NCBI GenBank assembly: GCA_000024525.1
Contig: CP001769.1
Coordinates: 1,281,001-1,345,000, forward strand
Source: Spirosoma linguale DSM 74
Lineage (GTDB): Bacteria; Bacteroidota; Bacteroidia; Cytophagales; Spirosomataceae
Length of the DNA: 64,000 bases
Reading direction: 5' to 3'
Position numbers and translations under genes: made by a program. The notes beneath the pieces are model-generated. The model was not told the origin of the DNA, did no database searches, and saw only the letters and a program-made list of their open reading frames with translations. Of this stretch, positions 50,654-59,660 are shown piece after piece; position 1 is the first letter of the stretch, and each line of letters starts with the position of its first letter.

Positions 50654-52090
50654 ATGATTCCGAAAAAGTGGCCGCTCCGTATTTTACTGCTTACGGCTTT
50701 TCTGGTAACCTCTTTTGCTGCTATTGCCGACACACCAGTCGACTCGACGCAGAAAGTTATTGTGCGGGCAGTTTACCTGAAGGGTAACTTCCGTACCCGC
50801 GACCGGATCATTCTTCGGGAAATGACGCTCCATATGGGCGACTCTGTCCGTCTCGCTGATCTGCCGGGACGTATCGCCTGGGATCAGCGGAACATTAACA
50901 ACACCACCTTATTCGTAACGGTTGACGTAACCAGCGAATTTGCACCGCCCGTCGACTCTACGCAACTGGCTCAACTGGACATAACGGTGACCATGAAAGA
51001 GCGGTGGTATTTCATTGCCTATCCCGTTTTCGACCTGGCCGATCGCAACTTCAACGAATGGTGGTACGACCGGGGGCACGACTTTCGGCGGGTTATTTAC
51101 GGCGGGCACCTGAGTTACCGCAACGTAACGGGTAATAACGATAAGCTTCAGGTGGTTATTGAGCGGGGGTTTTTACAGCGAACTATTCTGTCGTACTCCA
51201 AACCTTACATCGACCGGGCACAGCGAATAGGTCTGCGAGCCGACGTTGGGTATATAACCAATAAGGAAATCCCGTACCGTACTCAGTTTGATAAATGGGT
51301 GTACGTAAAGTCGGAAGATGTTCTCCGCGAACGTGCTTACGCAGCTCTGGTCCTGACGCACCGGCGCGGCCTGTATCACTACCACACCCTCGACACGCGG
51401 TATGTTCGAAACACCATCGCCGATACCATTGCCCGGCTAAACCCCGACTATTTTCTGGATGGGCAAAACCGGCTTCAGTTTCTGGCCATGAATTACATTT
51501 ACCGCTACGACCGGCGCGATAACGTCGTGTATCCGCTCCAGGGGACCTTGTTTTCGGCGGGCATTGGCGTATCGGGTATTTTGCCGAGCGACAACTTTCA
51601 CTTTCTCGATCTGAATACATCGGCAACGCGGTACTGGCCGCTGGGCAAACGATTCTACCTGGCGGGCAGTGTACGGCTGCGAAGCACCTGGCCCGCCCGC
51701 CAACCTTATTTTACGCTGCGTGGTCTGGGTAGTGGCAATGATATGGTGCGAGGCTATGAACTTAACGTGATCGATGGGCAGCGGACGTTCATCTGGCGCA
51801 ATAGTCTGCGGTATCAGCTTTTCAATGTCCGCAAGCAACTCAACTGGCTCCATGTGCGGCAGTTCAACACCGTACCTGTAGCGGCTTACCTGACCGCCTT
51901 CGGCGATGCGGGTTATGTACATAGTACGGTGGCCGAACAATACCAGAGCCGACTGGCAAACAGATTGCTCATGGGCACGGGCATGAGTCTGGATATTGTC
52001 TCCTTCTATAACTTGGTCATGCGTTTCAGCGGCACGATCAACGCTCAGGGAAAAGCTGGTTTCTTCTTCAATCTGGCGCAGGAGTTATGA
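50654..52090 (+). CDS. BamA/Omp85-like outer-membrane protein with one POTRA-like domain
   Basis: 478 aa. Signal peptide MIPKKWPLRILLLTAFLVTSFAAIA; ATG 50654 used (an upstream TTG at 50648 adds two residues). Residues about 38-115 look like a POTRA domain: VIVRAVYLKGNFRTRDRIILREMTLHMGD..TTLFVTVDVT. The rest is a beta barrel with many aromatic alternating strands; YRYDRRDNVVYPLQGTLFSAGIGVSG and RLRSTWPARQPYFTLRGLGSGNDMVRGYE are Omp85-like (the latter near the family's conserved RGY/VRGY signature). It has a single POTRA, so it is not the essential BamA itself, more like a smaller surface-antigen family member. Promoter close upstream. Confidence 0.87.
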   Translation: MIPKKWPLRILLLTAFLVTSFAAIADTPVDSTQKVIVRAVYLKGNFRTRDRIILREMTLHMGDSVRLADLPGRIAWDQRNINNTTLFVTVDVTSEFAPPVDSTQLAQLDITVTMKERWYFIAYPVFDLADRNFNEWWYDRGHDFRRVIYGGHLSYRNVTGNNDKLQVVIERGFLQRTILSYSKPYIDRAQRIGLRADVGYITNKEIPYRTQFDKWVYVKSEDVLRERAYAALVLTHRRGLYHYHTLDTRYVRNTIADTIARLNPDYFLDGQNRLQFLAMNYIYRYDRRDNVVYPLQGTLFSAGIGVSGILPSDNFHFLDLNTSATRYWPLGKRFYLAGSVRLRSTWPARQPYFTLRGLGSGNDMVRGYELNVIDGQRTFIWRNSLRYQLFNVRKQLNWLHVRQFNTVPVAAYLTAFGDAGYVHSTVAEQYQSRLANRLLMGTGMSLDIVSFYNLVMRFSGTINAQGKAGFFFNLAQEL

Positions 52091-52092
52091 AT

Positions 52093-52458
52093 CTAGGCGG
52101 CTTGTTGAGTATCAGGAATGGGTACCAGCCGATACCGTTCTAATGGTTGACTTTTATCATACAACACATTGGCATCATAAGTTAAAGGACTTGTGCGTGT
52201 GTCACTGTCACCAGATTCATTCCAGTATTTGTGCGTAGTTAGTACATTGACCCAGTGTAGGGTTTTCTGTTCACTAACAGATACATACTTAAAGTTTTCA
52301 TACTCAAGTAAAGAGACTTCGGCTTTACTTTCGCTTAGCCGCCATTCCTGGAAAATAGGCTCGAAGTCAATGACGCGTACCTCACCAGTTGACCAGCGAC
52401 AGGTTACTTTGAAAGGCTCTACTTTTATAATCTCAGTAATTCGTGGTAGTTGGTTCAT
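52093..52458 (-). CDS. DUF2442 domain protein
   Basis: 121 aa. The N-terminal half PRITEIIKVEPFKVTCRWSTGEVRVIDFEPIF matches DUF2442, small single-domain proteins of unknown function. The rest (KAEVSLLEYENFKYVSV..LTYDANVLYDKSQPLERYRLVPI) is also typical: a DGxxYDxxxLY-like end. Its ATG overlaps the stop of the upstream DUF4160 gene by four bases (ATGA), so translation is probably coupled. DUF2442 often pairs with DUF4160 in bacteria and such pairs resemble toxin-antitoxin genes, but that role is not established. Converges with the BamA-like gene two bases away. Confidence 0.85.
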   Translation of the reverse strand: MNQLPRITEIIKVEPFKVTCRWSTGEVRVIDFEPIFQEWRLSESKAEVSLLEYENFKYVSVSEQKTLHWVNVLTTHKYWNESGDSDTRTSPLTYDANVLYDKSQPLERYRLVPIPDTQQAA

Positions 52459-52679
52459 GGTTGCTGAAGTCTTATGAACTCGTTGAGTAGCTCATCCTGA
52501 AGTAAAATAGCCCATTTCTGGACCCTTTTTGCTTGTTTACCTGGCAAATTGCCTGCTATGATTTCAAGTGTGCGAATATCGATTAAGGCTTCGTATTCAG
52601 CATAGTATACATGAAAATGTGGCGGGTTATGGTCGCGTGGATAAATATAAATTCGGATGCCGTCGAATGAACTAAACAT
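52455..52679 (-). CDS. DUF4160 domain protein
   Basis: 74 aa. IRIYIYPRDHNPPHFHVYYAEYEALIDIRTLEIIAGNLPGKQAKRVQKWAILLQDELLNEF is a complete DUF4160 domain; the HNPPHFHV motif near residue 18 with two His is the family mark. Starts at ATG 52679 and overlaps the DUF2442 start by four bases. Small, mobile-looking two-gene unit in an otherwise housekeeping region. Upstream is a 259-base gap that holds the flotillin promoter on the other strand; nothing else is seen. Confidence 0.88.
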   Translation of the reverse strand: MFSSFDGIRIYIYPRDHNPPHFHVYYAEYEALIDIRTLEIIAGNLPGKQAKRVQKWAILLQDELLNEFIRLQQP

Positions 52680-52785
52680 AGCTCAAAGTTGACTAAAATT
52701 ATAATTAGAACAAAAGAGACCATTTGCTTCCCACTCATCAATTCCCCTGCACAATTCAGTCGTTTAGTAGCCGGTTATCCAATTT

Positions 52786-52819
52786 TTGATACGTACTATT
52801 TCGGGGAATTCTACATTTG
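52786..52819 (+). promoter_or_regulatory. Promoter of the flotillin-like gene
   Basis: TTG at 52786-52788, 23-base spacer, TACATTTG at 52812-52819, matching the Bacteroidota pattern. Leader about 115 bases, containing the small hairpin CCCGACtcatgGTCGGG (52877-52893). The rest of 52680-52938 shows nothing. Confidence 0.5.
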
Positions 52820-52938
52820 ACCCGTCAATCTGACACACATATCCCTCACTCCGATGTAGGCGCTCCGTCTTCATTTCCCGACTCATGGTCGGGCTGTTTT
52901 CTATCTCATTTCTTAACCACTAAAACCCCGTTTCATTC

Positions 52939-54891
52939 ATGGAGTTTTTATCCTTTATGTCTACCTGGTCCTGGTTGATCGGGTTGCTCATTGCGGTTGT
53001 ACTGTACAAATTAGTGCTCCGCTTTCTGTTCGGCATGGTGATCGTGCCCGAAGACCGCATTGGTCTGGTAACCAAAAAATATGTACTCGTGGGTGCCGAC
53101 CGTGGCTTACCCGATGGGCGGATTATTGCCACCAAAGGCGAAGCTGGTTATCAGGCACAGACGCTGGCGCCCGGCTTGTACTGGTGGCTTTGGCCCTGGC
53201 AATATGGCATTACCATGCAGCCCTTTACGGTTATTCCGGAAGGTAAGATTGGGTTGGTGCTCTCCAACGACGGAGCCGAACTGCCAACGGGTAACATCCT
53301 CGCCCGACGTGTGGATTCCGACAACTTTCAGGATACCGAACGGTTCCTGAGCAGTGGCGGCCAAAAAGGTCGTCAAACGGCTATCCTGACGCCCGGTACA
53401 TACCGGATCAACCCCTATGCGTTCACGATTACGATTGCCGAAATGACCGTCATCCGGGAAAATATGGTCGGCATTATTACTACACTGGACGGTGCTCCTC
53501 TTCAACCGGGGCAGATCGCCGGCAAGAATGTGGAAGGGCATAACAACTTCCAGAATGTTGATTATTTTTTACAAAACGGCGGTAACCGGGGTCTGCAACC
53601 GCAGGTAGTGCTGGCGGGTTCGTATTACATTAACCCCTGGGCTATTCAGATTGAGGAGATTCCGATGACCGAAGTGCCAATTGGCCACGTTGGTGTCGTG
53701 ATTTCGTACATCGGCGAAGATGGAGAAGACGTTACCGGAGCCTCGTTTAAACACGGCAACATCGTGCAGAAAGGCTACCGGGGCGTCTGGATGGAACCCA
53801 TCGGGCCGGGTAAGTACCCAATCAATACTTTTACAATGAAGGTTGAAGTAGTCCCGACAACGAACCTGGTGCTGAACTGGGCCAACGCCCGTACGGAAGC
53901 GCACGCACTTGACCGAAACCTCTCAACTATCACCGTGCGGTCTAAAGATGGTTTCCCGTTCAATCTCGATGTTGCGCAGATCATTCATATTCCATCCGTT
54001 GAAGCGCCGAAAGTGATTGCCCGCTTTGGCAGTATGAATAACCTGGTGTCGCAGGTGCTGGAGCCCACTATTGGTAACTACTTCCGAAACTCGGCTCAGG
54101 ACTCAGACGTCATTGCCTTCCTCAGCACCCGTAAGGAACGACAGGAAGCAGCTCGCGAACATATTCGTACCGTGCTTGAAGTGTATAACGTTAATGCCGT
54201 TGACACGCTCATCGGCGACATTGTACCGCCCGATAGCCTGATGAAAACCCTCACCGACCGGAAAATTGCGCAGGAGGAAGAAAAGACCTACGAAACGCAG
54301 CGGATGGCGCAGGAAAAACGGCAGGGTATGGAACGCGAAACGGCCCTGGCCGATATTCAGCGCGAAGTGGTGAAAGCGCAGCAAAGTGTCGAGATAGCCC
54401 AGCGGACGGCCGATGCCGCCGTGAAAAAGTCGGAAGGGGAGGCCCGAAGTCTGAAATTACAGGTCGGTGCCGAATCGGAAGCTACAAAAGTTCGGGCGGA
54501 AGCCAATGCCGAAGCACGCCGTCGGCAGGCAGCCGCTGATGCGGAAGCCACCAAACTGACGGCCGATGCCGAAGCGGAGCGGATAGCCAAGACCGGTACC
54601 GCCGAAGCCGAAAAAATTCTGGCCATTGGTCGCTCTACGGCGGAGGCTTACGAGCTACAGGTAAAAGCCATGGGCGATGAGAACTTTACTCGTTTCAAAA
54701 TCACAGAAGAAATTGGCAAAGGGCATATCCGCGTCATTCCTGATATTGTGATCAATGGCAATGGCAACGGTACCGAAGGGTCACTCAATGGCCTGATGGG
54801 CTTGAAACTGCTTGAACAGATCGAAGAACGCAAGACGGGCAAGCCCACAAAAATTGTCGATATAACAAAGACGACTCCGGAGAAAGAGTAA
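52939..54891 (+). CDS. Flotillin/SPFH domain protein with four N-terminal tandem modules
   Basis: 650 aa. One N-terminal membrane helix (about residues 10-32, SWLIGLLIAVVLYKLVL). Residues 36-307 hold four similar modules (36-99, 100-172, 173-246, 247-307), each starting with a DxxIGLV/GVV strand and ending PGxYxINP-xxxxxI. Next comes the SPFH-type core (residues about 310-430, TNLVLNWANARTEAHALDRNLSTITVRSKDGFPFNLDVAQIIHIPS), then a long Ala/Glu-rich coiled coil (about 440-600) and a flexible tail. This order is that of flotillins, which scaffold membrane microdomains; the tandem modules are less usual. Followed by ABC exporter genes. Confidence 0.87.
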   Translation: MEFLSFMSTWSWLIGLLIAVVLYKLVLRFLFGMVIVPEDRIGLVTKKYVLVGADRGLPDGRIIATKGEAGYQAQTLAPGLYWWLWPWQYGITMQPFTVIPEGKIGLVLSNDGAELPTGNILARRVDSDNFQDTERFLSSGGQKGRQTAILTPGTYRINPYAFTITIAEMTVIRENMVGIITTLDGAPLQPGQIAGKNVEGHNNFQNVDYFLQNGGNRGLQPQVVLAGSYYINPWAIQIEEIPMTEVPIGHVGVVISYIGEDGEDVTGASFKHGNIVQKGYRGVWMEPIGPGKYPINTFTMKVEVVPTTNLVLNWANARTEAHALDRNLSTITVRSKDGFPFNLDVAQIIHIPSVEAPKVIARFGSMNNLVSQVLEPTIGNYFRNSAQDSDVIAFLSTRKERQEAAREHIRTVLEVYNVNAVDTLIGDIVPPDSLMKTLTDRKIAQEEEKTYETQRMAQEKRQGMERETALADIQREVVKAQQSVEIAQRTADAAVKKSEGEARSLKLQVGAESEATKVRAEANAEARRRQAAADAEATKLTADAEAERIAKTGTAEAEKILAIGRSTAEAYELQVKAMGDENFTRFKITEEIGKGHIRVIPDIVINGNGNGTEGSLNGLMGLKLLEQIEERKTGKPTKIVDITKTTPEKE

Positions 54892-54907
54892 TTATCGCAT
54901 GACGGGG

Positions 54908-54960
54908 AATTGTAGCGTGTAGTATGTGGCTTTTCGGTCGCTATACTACACGCTACAATT
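54908..54960. repeat. 18-bp inverted repeat between flotillin and ABC genes
   Basis: Perfect arms AATTGTAGCGTGTAGTAT (54908-54925) and its complement (54943-54960), spacer of 17 bases. It lies between tandem genes and 50 bases before the first ABC start; no clear T-run, so a terminator role is uncertain. Confidence 0.65.
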
Positions 54961-55009
54961 GCTATTATCTATCTTTGTTCATCAAAGAACCTCACCACCA
55001 AGACTTCAT

Positions 55010-56764
55010 ATGGATAAAGCTGCGTCGAAGAAAGGGCCGTCTAAAAGGCCATCGTCTCCGTTGATAGGTCTGCTCAAACCCTATACCCGGCCAATTATCC
55101 TGCTGATCCTGCTCGCGCTGGTTAGCAATGGAGTCAACCTTGTGTTGCCCATGCTGATCGCGCACGGGATAGATGACTATGCCGCCGGGCGGTTTGAATT
55201 GCGCACCATGCTCATCGAATTCCTGGGAGCTTCGCTGTTCATTCTTGTTTTCACGTACCTCCAGAGCCTTGTCCAGACATACGCGTCGGAACGGGTCGCA
55301 CGGGATTTACGAACGAAGCTGGCGGCTAAAATTTCGCGGCAGAGTTTCAGCTACATTCAGCAAACGAATCCATCCCGCTTACTAACAAACCTGACGTCGG
55401 ATATTGATTCGGTCAAATTGTTCGTTTCGCAGGCGATTGTGTCCATTGTCTCGTCGCTGTGCATCATTATCGGTGCCAGTATTCTGCTAATCAGTATCAA
55501 CTGGCAACTGGCGCTGGCAGTCCTGACCATTGTACCGATCATTGGCGTTACGTTTTACCTGGTGTTGAAGAAGGTTCGGGTATTGTTCAAGCGAAGCCGG
55601 GAGGTAATTGACTGGCTCAACCGGGTTATCAACGAAAGTATACTTGGGTCGGCGATCATCCGGGTGCTGAACTCCCAACAACTTGAATACGATAAATTTC
55701 TGGCGGCAAATACCGAGGCCAAAGATTTAGGGTTAGCCATTTTACGATTGTTTGCGGCCCTTATCCCCATAATCAGTTTTACCGCAAACATGGCGGCTCT
55801 GACGATTCTGGTGCTGGGCGGGCACTTTGTCATTACGGGAAGCATGTCGCTGGGCGATCTGGCCGCTTTTAGCAGCTACCTCGCGTTACTGATTTTTCCG
55901 ATTGTCGTGATCGGGTTTATGAGTAACGTCATAGCGCAGGCATCTGCTTCGTACGAACGCGTCGATCAGGTGCTTCGGGTTTCCGAAACTACCCAGACCG
56001 GTACACTGGCCGTGACCCTGAGGGGCGATATTGACCTGGAAAACGTGTCAGTTTATTACGGCGAAAAACCGGCCTTAAAAAACGTGTCGTTCTCGGTAAA
56101 AGCCGGAAGCCGAACGGCCATTGTCGGCCCAACGGCGGCCGGAAAGAGTCAACTACTGTATCTGCTCACCGGACTGATCAATCCTGATTCGGGCAGCGTA
56201 AACTACGATGGTCAACCGATCACCGACTACGACGATGCGTCGTTTCATCAGCAGGTCGGGTTCGTTTTTCAGGATAGCATTATCTTCAACTTGAGCCTCC
56301 GCGAAAACATTGCCTTTAGTGACACCGTAACCGATGAGTCGCTGGCGAAGGCCATTGCTACGGCGGAATTGCAGGAGTTCATTGATTCGCTGCCGCAGAA
56401 ACTCCAGACGGTTGTGTCCGAACGCGGCAGCAGCCTGTCGGGGGGGCAGAAACAGCGAATTATGCTGGCACGCGCACTGGCACTCAATCCGAGGGTATTA
56501 TTACTGGATGATTTTACCGCGCGCGTGGATGCCCATACGGAGCAGAAAATCCTGGCGAATGTTCAGCAGAATTATCCTGGTCTGACGCTGTTGTCGGTAA
56601 CGCAGAAAATTGCACCAGTAGAAGGTTACGAACAGATTATTCTGCTGATGGAGGGAGAAATTATTGCCAAAGGCACCCACGCGGAACTTCTGTTAAGTAG
56701 CCCCGAGTACGTTCAGATTTATCAATCCCAACGCAGCACCAGCCAGTATGAAGTACGATCTTAA
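55010..56764 (+). CDS. Heterodimeric ABC exporter subunit 1 (degenerate ATP site)
   Basis: 584 aa: six-helix transmembrane domain (residues about 30-320) then an ATPase domain (about 340-584). Walker A VGPTAAGKSQ, Q-loop VFQDSIIF, intact signature SLSGGQKQR, Walker B LLLDDFTARVD with Asp in place of the catalytic Glu, and the H-loop His replaced by Gln in SVTQKIAPVE. So this half donates a good signature but a poor active site. ATG 55010 (MDKAASKKG) chosen; a GTG at 54926 would translate the palindrome. Overlaps the next gene by 17 bases. Exports lipids, drugs or peptides; cargo unknown. Confidence 0.92.
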   Translation: MDKAASKKGPSKRPSSPLIGLLKPYTRPIILLILLALVSNGVNLVLPMLIAHGIDDYAAGRFELRTMLIEFLGASLFILVFTYLQSLVQTYASERVARDLRTKLAAKISRQSFSYIQQTNPSRLLTNLTSDIDSVKLFVSQAIVSIVSSLCIIIGASILLISINWQLALAVLTIVPIIGVTFYLVLKKVRVLFKRSREVIDWLNRVINESILGSAIIRVLNSQQLEYDKFLAANTEAKDLGLAILRLFAALIPIISFTANMAALTILVLGGHFVITGSMSLGDLAAFSSYLALLIFPIVVIGFMSNVIAQASASYERVDQVLRVSETTQTGTLAVTLRGDIDLENVSVYYGEKPALKNVSFSVKAGSRTAIVGPTAAGKSQLLYLLTGLINPDSGSVNYDGQPITDYDDASFHQQVGFVFQDSIIFNLSLRENIAFSDTVTDESLAKAIATAELQEFIDSLPQKLQTVVSERGSSLSGGQKQRIMLARALALNPRVLLLDDFTARVDAHTEQKILANVQQNYPGLTLLSVTQKIAPVEGYEQIILLMEGEIIAKGTHAELLLSSPEYVQIYQSQRSTSQYEVRS

Positions 56765-58511
56765 TCAGGCTATCGGGCCAAAACAGGAAAAAAACGCCAC
56801 TTATAAAGCCCTACGCAAACTACTGGCGCTGATTAATGACGAGCAGCAGCGGCTGATTCTGGCGTTAGTGGCTATCCTGATCAATTCAAGTCTGACACTG
56901 GTAAGCCCCGTGTTGATCGGTCGTACCATCGACAATTACGTTCAGAAGAAGGACTACAACGGCATTCTGCTAAATGCGGGTATTCTGCTGGGTATTTACA
57001 TCGTTGCCTTCGTAACGAATTACGTGCAGACACGCCTGATGGGCGGCATAGGGCAGCGGACGCTGTTCAAACTTCGGAATGCCGTCTTCAATAAGCTACA
57101 GGAACTGCCCGTAGCTTTCTTCACCCAGAATAAAGCAGGGGATCTGATTTCCCGGATTAACAATGACACCGACAAACTGAACCAGTTCTTTTCGCAGTCG
57201 CTGATGCAGTTTGTGGGCAGCATCTTTATTATGACCGGCGCGGGTCTGTTTTTGCTGTTCATCAAATTGCCACTCGGAGCCGCAGCGCTCTCGCCCGCCA
57301 TCCTGATGTGGGTTTTCACTCAGGCAACGTCGGCCTGGGTAAAGCGGAAGAATGCCGCCAACCTGAAAAGTGTGGGGAATTTGAGTGCCGAAATTCAGGA
57401 AAATCTGAACAATTTCAAGGTTATCATTGCGTTCAATCGGCGCGATTATTTCCGGAAACGGTTTGATGAAGCCAATGAGCAAAGTTACCGGACAGCCGTT
57501 GGGGCGGGGTTGGCCAATAACGTATTTACGCCCGTCATTGGCATGGCCGCTAACCTGGGGCAACTTATTGTGCTGACCTTTGGGATTTACCTGATCTCGA
57601 CGGGCAGCTTTACGGTTGGACTGCTGATCAGCTTTTTCTCGTACGTCAACAATTTCTATAATCCGTTACGGCAATTGGCGGCTTTATGGGCCAACTTTCA
57701 GGTAGCTTTAGCCGCCTGGGATCGTATCTCGCACCTGCTGGCCATGCAAACGGATTTGTTGCCAGTCGGGAGTACACTACCAGTACAAACGTCGGCTCTG
57801 TTATCCTTTCAGCATGTTTCGTTCAGTTACCCTGACGGTAAAGAGGTGCTGCACGACATCAGTTTCGACCTGGCGAGGGGCAAGACCTACGCGCTCGTTG
57901 GGCCAACCGGGGGCGGAAAAACGACCACCGCGTCGCTCATTGCGCGGTTGTATGACCCAACCAGCGGAACCATTGTGCTCGATGGGAATGATATTCGTTC
58001 GTACACGCCCGAGGAGCGCACCCGTAAGATCGGCTTCATTTTACAGGAACCCTTTCTGTTTACCGGTACGGTGCGCGAAAATATTCTTTATGGAAATGAG
58101 TCGTATCAGACTTACACCAACGAACAACTGGCCGAAGTTATCCAGGAGTCCAATCTGGATAATTTAGTTGACCGTTTTGATGAGGGACTGGACACAAAAG
58201 TCCAGAACGGAGGAGATGCCATTAGCCTTGGGCAGAAACAGCTTATTGCCTTTATCAGGGCCGTTTTGCGCAACCCCGACCTGCTTATCCTAGACGAAGC
58301 TACCGCCAACGTCGATACGGTTACAGAGCAGTTGTTGGACGAAATTCTCCGGAAACTGCCCGAAAAAACGACTCGCATCATCATCGCTCACCGGCTGAAT
58401 ACCATCGAAAGCGCCGACGAAATATTCTTTGTCAATTCAGGGCAGGTTACGCAGGCCGGTTCATTGAACGATGCGGTTACTATGTTGCTGGACGGAAAGC
58501 GCGTGAGCTAA
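56748..58511 (+). CDS. Heterodimeric ABC exporter subunit 2 (intact catalytic residues)
   Basis: 587 aa with the same layout as subunit 1. Walker A VGPTGGGKTTT, Q-loop LQEPFLF, degenerate signature AISLGQKQLIAF (SLGQ instead of SGGQ), Walker B LLILDEATANVD with the catalytic Glu, and H-loop IIIAHRLNT with His. Its catalytic residues pair with the intact signature of subunit 1, giving one working and one degenerate ATP site, as in known heterodimeric exporters. The start overlaps the end of subunit 1 by 17 bases, so they are surely cotranscribed. Ends nine bases from the convergent sterol-desaturase-family gene with no palindrome between. Confidence 0.93.
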   Translation: MKYDLNQAIGPKQEKNATYKALRKLLALINDEQQRLILALVAILINSSLTLVSPVLIGRTIDNYVQKKDYNGILLNAGILLGIYIVAFVTNYVQTRLMGGIGQRTLFKLRNAVFNKLQELPVAFFTQNKAGDLISRINNDTDKLNQFFSQSLMQFVGSIFIMTGAGLFLLFIKLPLGAAALSPAILMWVFTQATSAWVKRKNAANLKSVGNLSAEIQENLNNFKVIIAFNRRDYFRKRFDEANEQSYRTAVGAGLANNVFTPVIGMAANLGQLIVLTFGIYLISTGSFTVGLLISFFSYVNNFYNPLRQLAALWANFQVALAAWDRISHLLAMQTDLLPVGSTLPVQTSALLSFQHVSFSYPDGKEVLHDISFDLARGKTYALVGPTGGGKTTTASLIARLYDPTSGTIVLDGNDIRSYTPEERTRKIGFILQEPFLFTGTVRENILYGNESYQTYTNEQLAEVIQESNLDNLVDRFDEGLDTKVQNGGDAISLGQKQLIAFIRAVLRNPDLLILDEATANVDTVTEQLLDEILRKLPEKTTRIIIAHRLNTIESADEIFFVNSGQVTQAGSLNDAVTMLLDGKRVS

Positions 58512-58520
58512 GCCAACTCA

Positions 58521-59453
58521 TCAGGCCGCAACGGATGCTTTCTCCAGCTGTTGCCGTTCCATCTCCTTTTTCTCTTCGGCAATTTTTACAGGGCTACCGA
58601 AAATATAGAACAACTTCTTACGGAATCCCTTCGCTTGTCTCACATCGCTGACCATATCGGTAAGCTCGTGGAAGTTGATGAAGAACGGATTTGCTTTGTT
58701 GGTGATGTTGGTCGTAACGCCGTAAATAACCGGTTCTTCTTCCGGCTGGAATGTGCCAAAAATACGATCCCAGAAAATGAATGTCGCCCCAAAATTCTTG
58801 TCAATGTATTTTTCCTGCGAGCCATGATGCACCCGGTGGTTAGACGGGGTGGCAAAGATGTACTCAATCCAGGCGGGCATCCGTCGGATGTATTCAGTAT
58901 GCACCCAAAACTGGAAAAGCACCGCAATCTGGTTGGTTACGAAGAAAATAATCGGGTGAAATCCCATGAAAGCAACGGGCAGAAAGAAGACAATCTTCAA
59001 ATGCTGAATCCAGCTTAGTCGGTAAGATACCGTCAAATTATAATGCTCACCGGAGTGGTGAACGATGTGTGTAGCCCACCAGAACCGTTGTTCGTGCGAT
59101 ACACGGTGCGCCCAATAACTGAAGAAATCATAAATAATGTAGCACGGAATGAGCGTCCACCATTGTAACTCCATGCGCCAGGGAATGAGGTTATAAATCC
59201 AGATGCACATGTACAACAAACCTACTTTCAGCGCTGCCGTGACGACCAGATTGCCCAATCCGACCAGAATAGACCCAATCGTTTCTTTCTTTTCGTAGAA
59301 TTCTTTCTCCTGATAATACGTAACGGCCATTTCAATAACCGTAAAAAACAGCATGACTGGAACAGCCCATAAAATGATATTAGGAATGTTTTTCTCGATG
59401 TTGTGTAGACTGTCGAAGGGGATTTTCTCGGCACCAAATAAAGAAAAAGGCAT
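58521..59453 (-). CDS. Sterol desaturase/fatty acid hydroxylase superfamily membrane protein
   Basis: 310 aa integral membrane di-iron enzyme. Three His boxes: YWAHRVSHE, HIVHHSGEHYNLTVS and NHRVHHGSQ, plus several membrane helices. Acts on lipid, sterol or carotenoid-like hydrophobic substrates by oxygen-dependent hydroxylation or desaturation. The N-terminus AEKIPFDSLHNIEKNIPNIILWAVPVMLFFTVIEMAV is membrane-bound. Bacteroidota have many members of unknown substrate. Convergent with the ABC exporter; monocistronic. Confidence 0.9.
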   Translation of the reverse strand: MPFSLFGAEKIPFDSLHNIEKNIPNIILWAVPVMLFFTVIEMAVTYYQEKEFYEKKETIGSILVGLGNLVVTAALKVGLLYMCIWIYNLIPWRMELQWWTLIPCYIIYDFFSYWAHRVSHEQRFWWATHIVHHSGEHYNLTVSYRLSWIQHLKIVFFLPVAFMGFHPIIFFVTNQIAVLFQFWVHTEYIRRMPAWIEYIFATPSNHRVHHGSQEKYIDKNFGATFIFWDRIFGTFQPEEEPVIYGVTTNITNKANPFFINFHELTDMVSDVRQAKGFRKKLFYIFGSPVKIAEEKKEMERQQLEKASVAA

Positions 59454-59660
59454 AATCGTAGCTCGTCGCGAACGCGTGTTATACTTTACAAAACTACATT
59501 TTATTATTTGGGTTCATCCATAGAACTTATTGAGTAGATAAGTTAAAAATCAACTGGCTAAAATACCAAACTCAGTAAAGTTCTTCCTGGCTGGAAATTC
59601 CTGCCTGACTATAGGGCAGGGGCAACCCATCTCAATGATTATCTTTGTTCAATCAATTAA

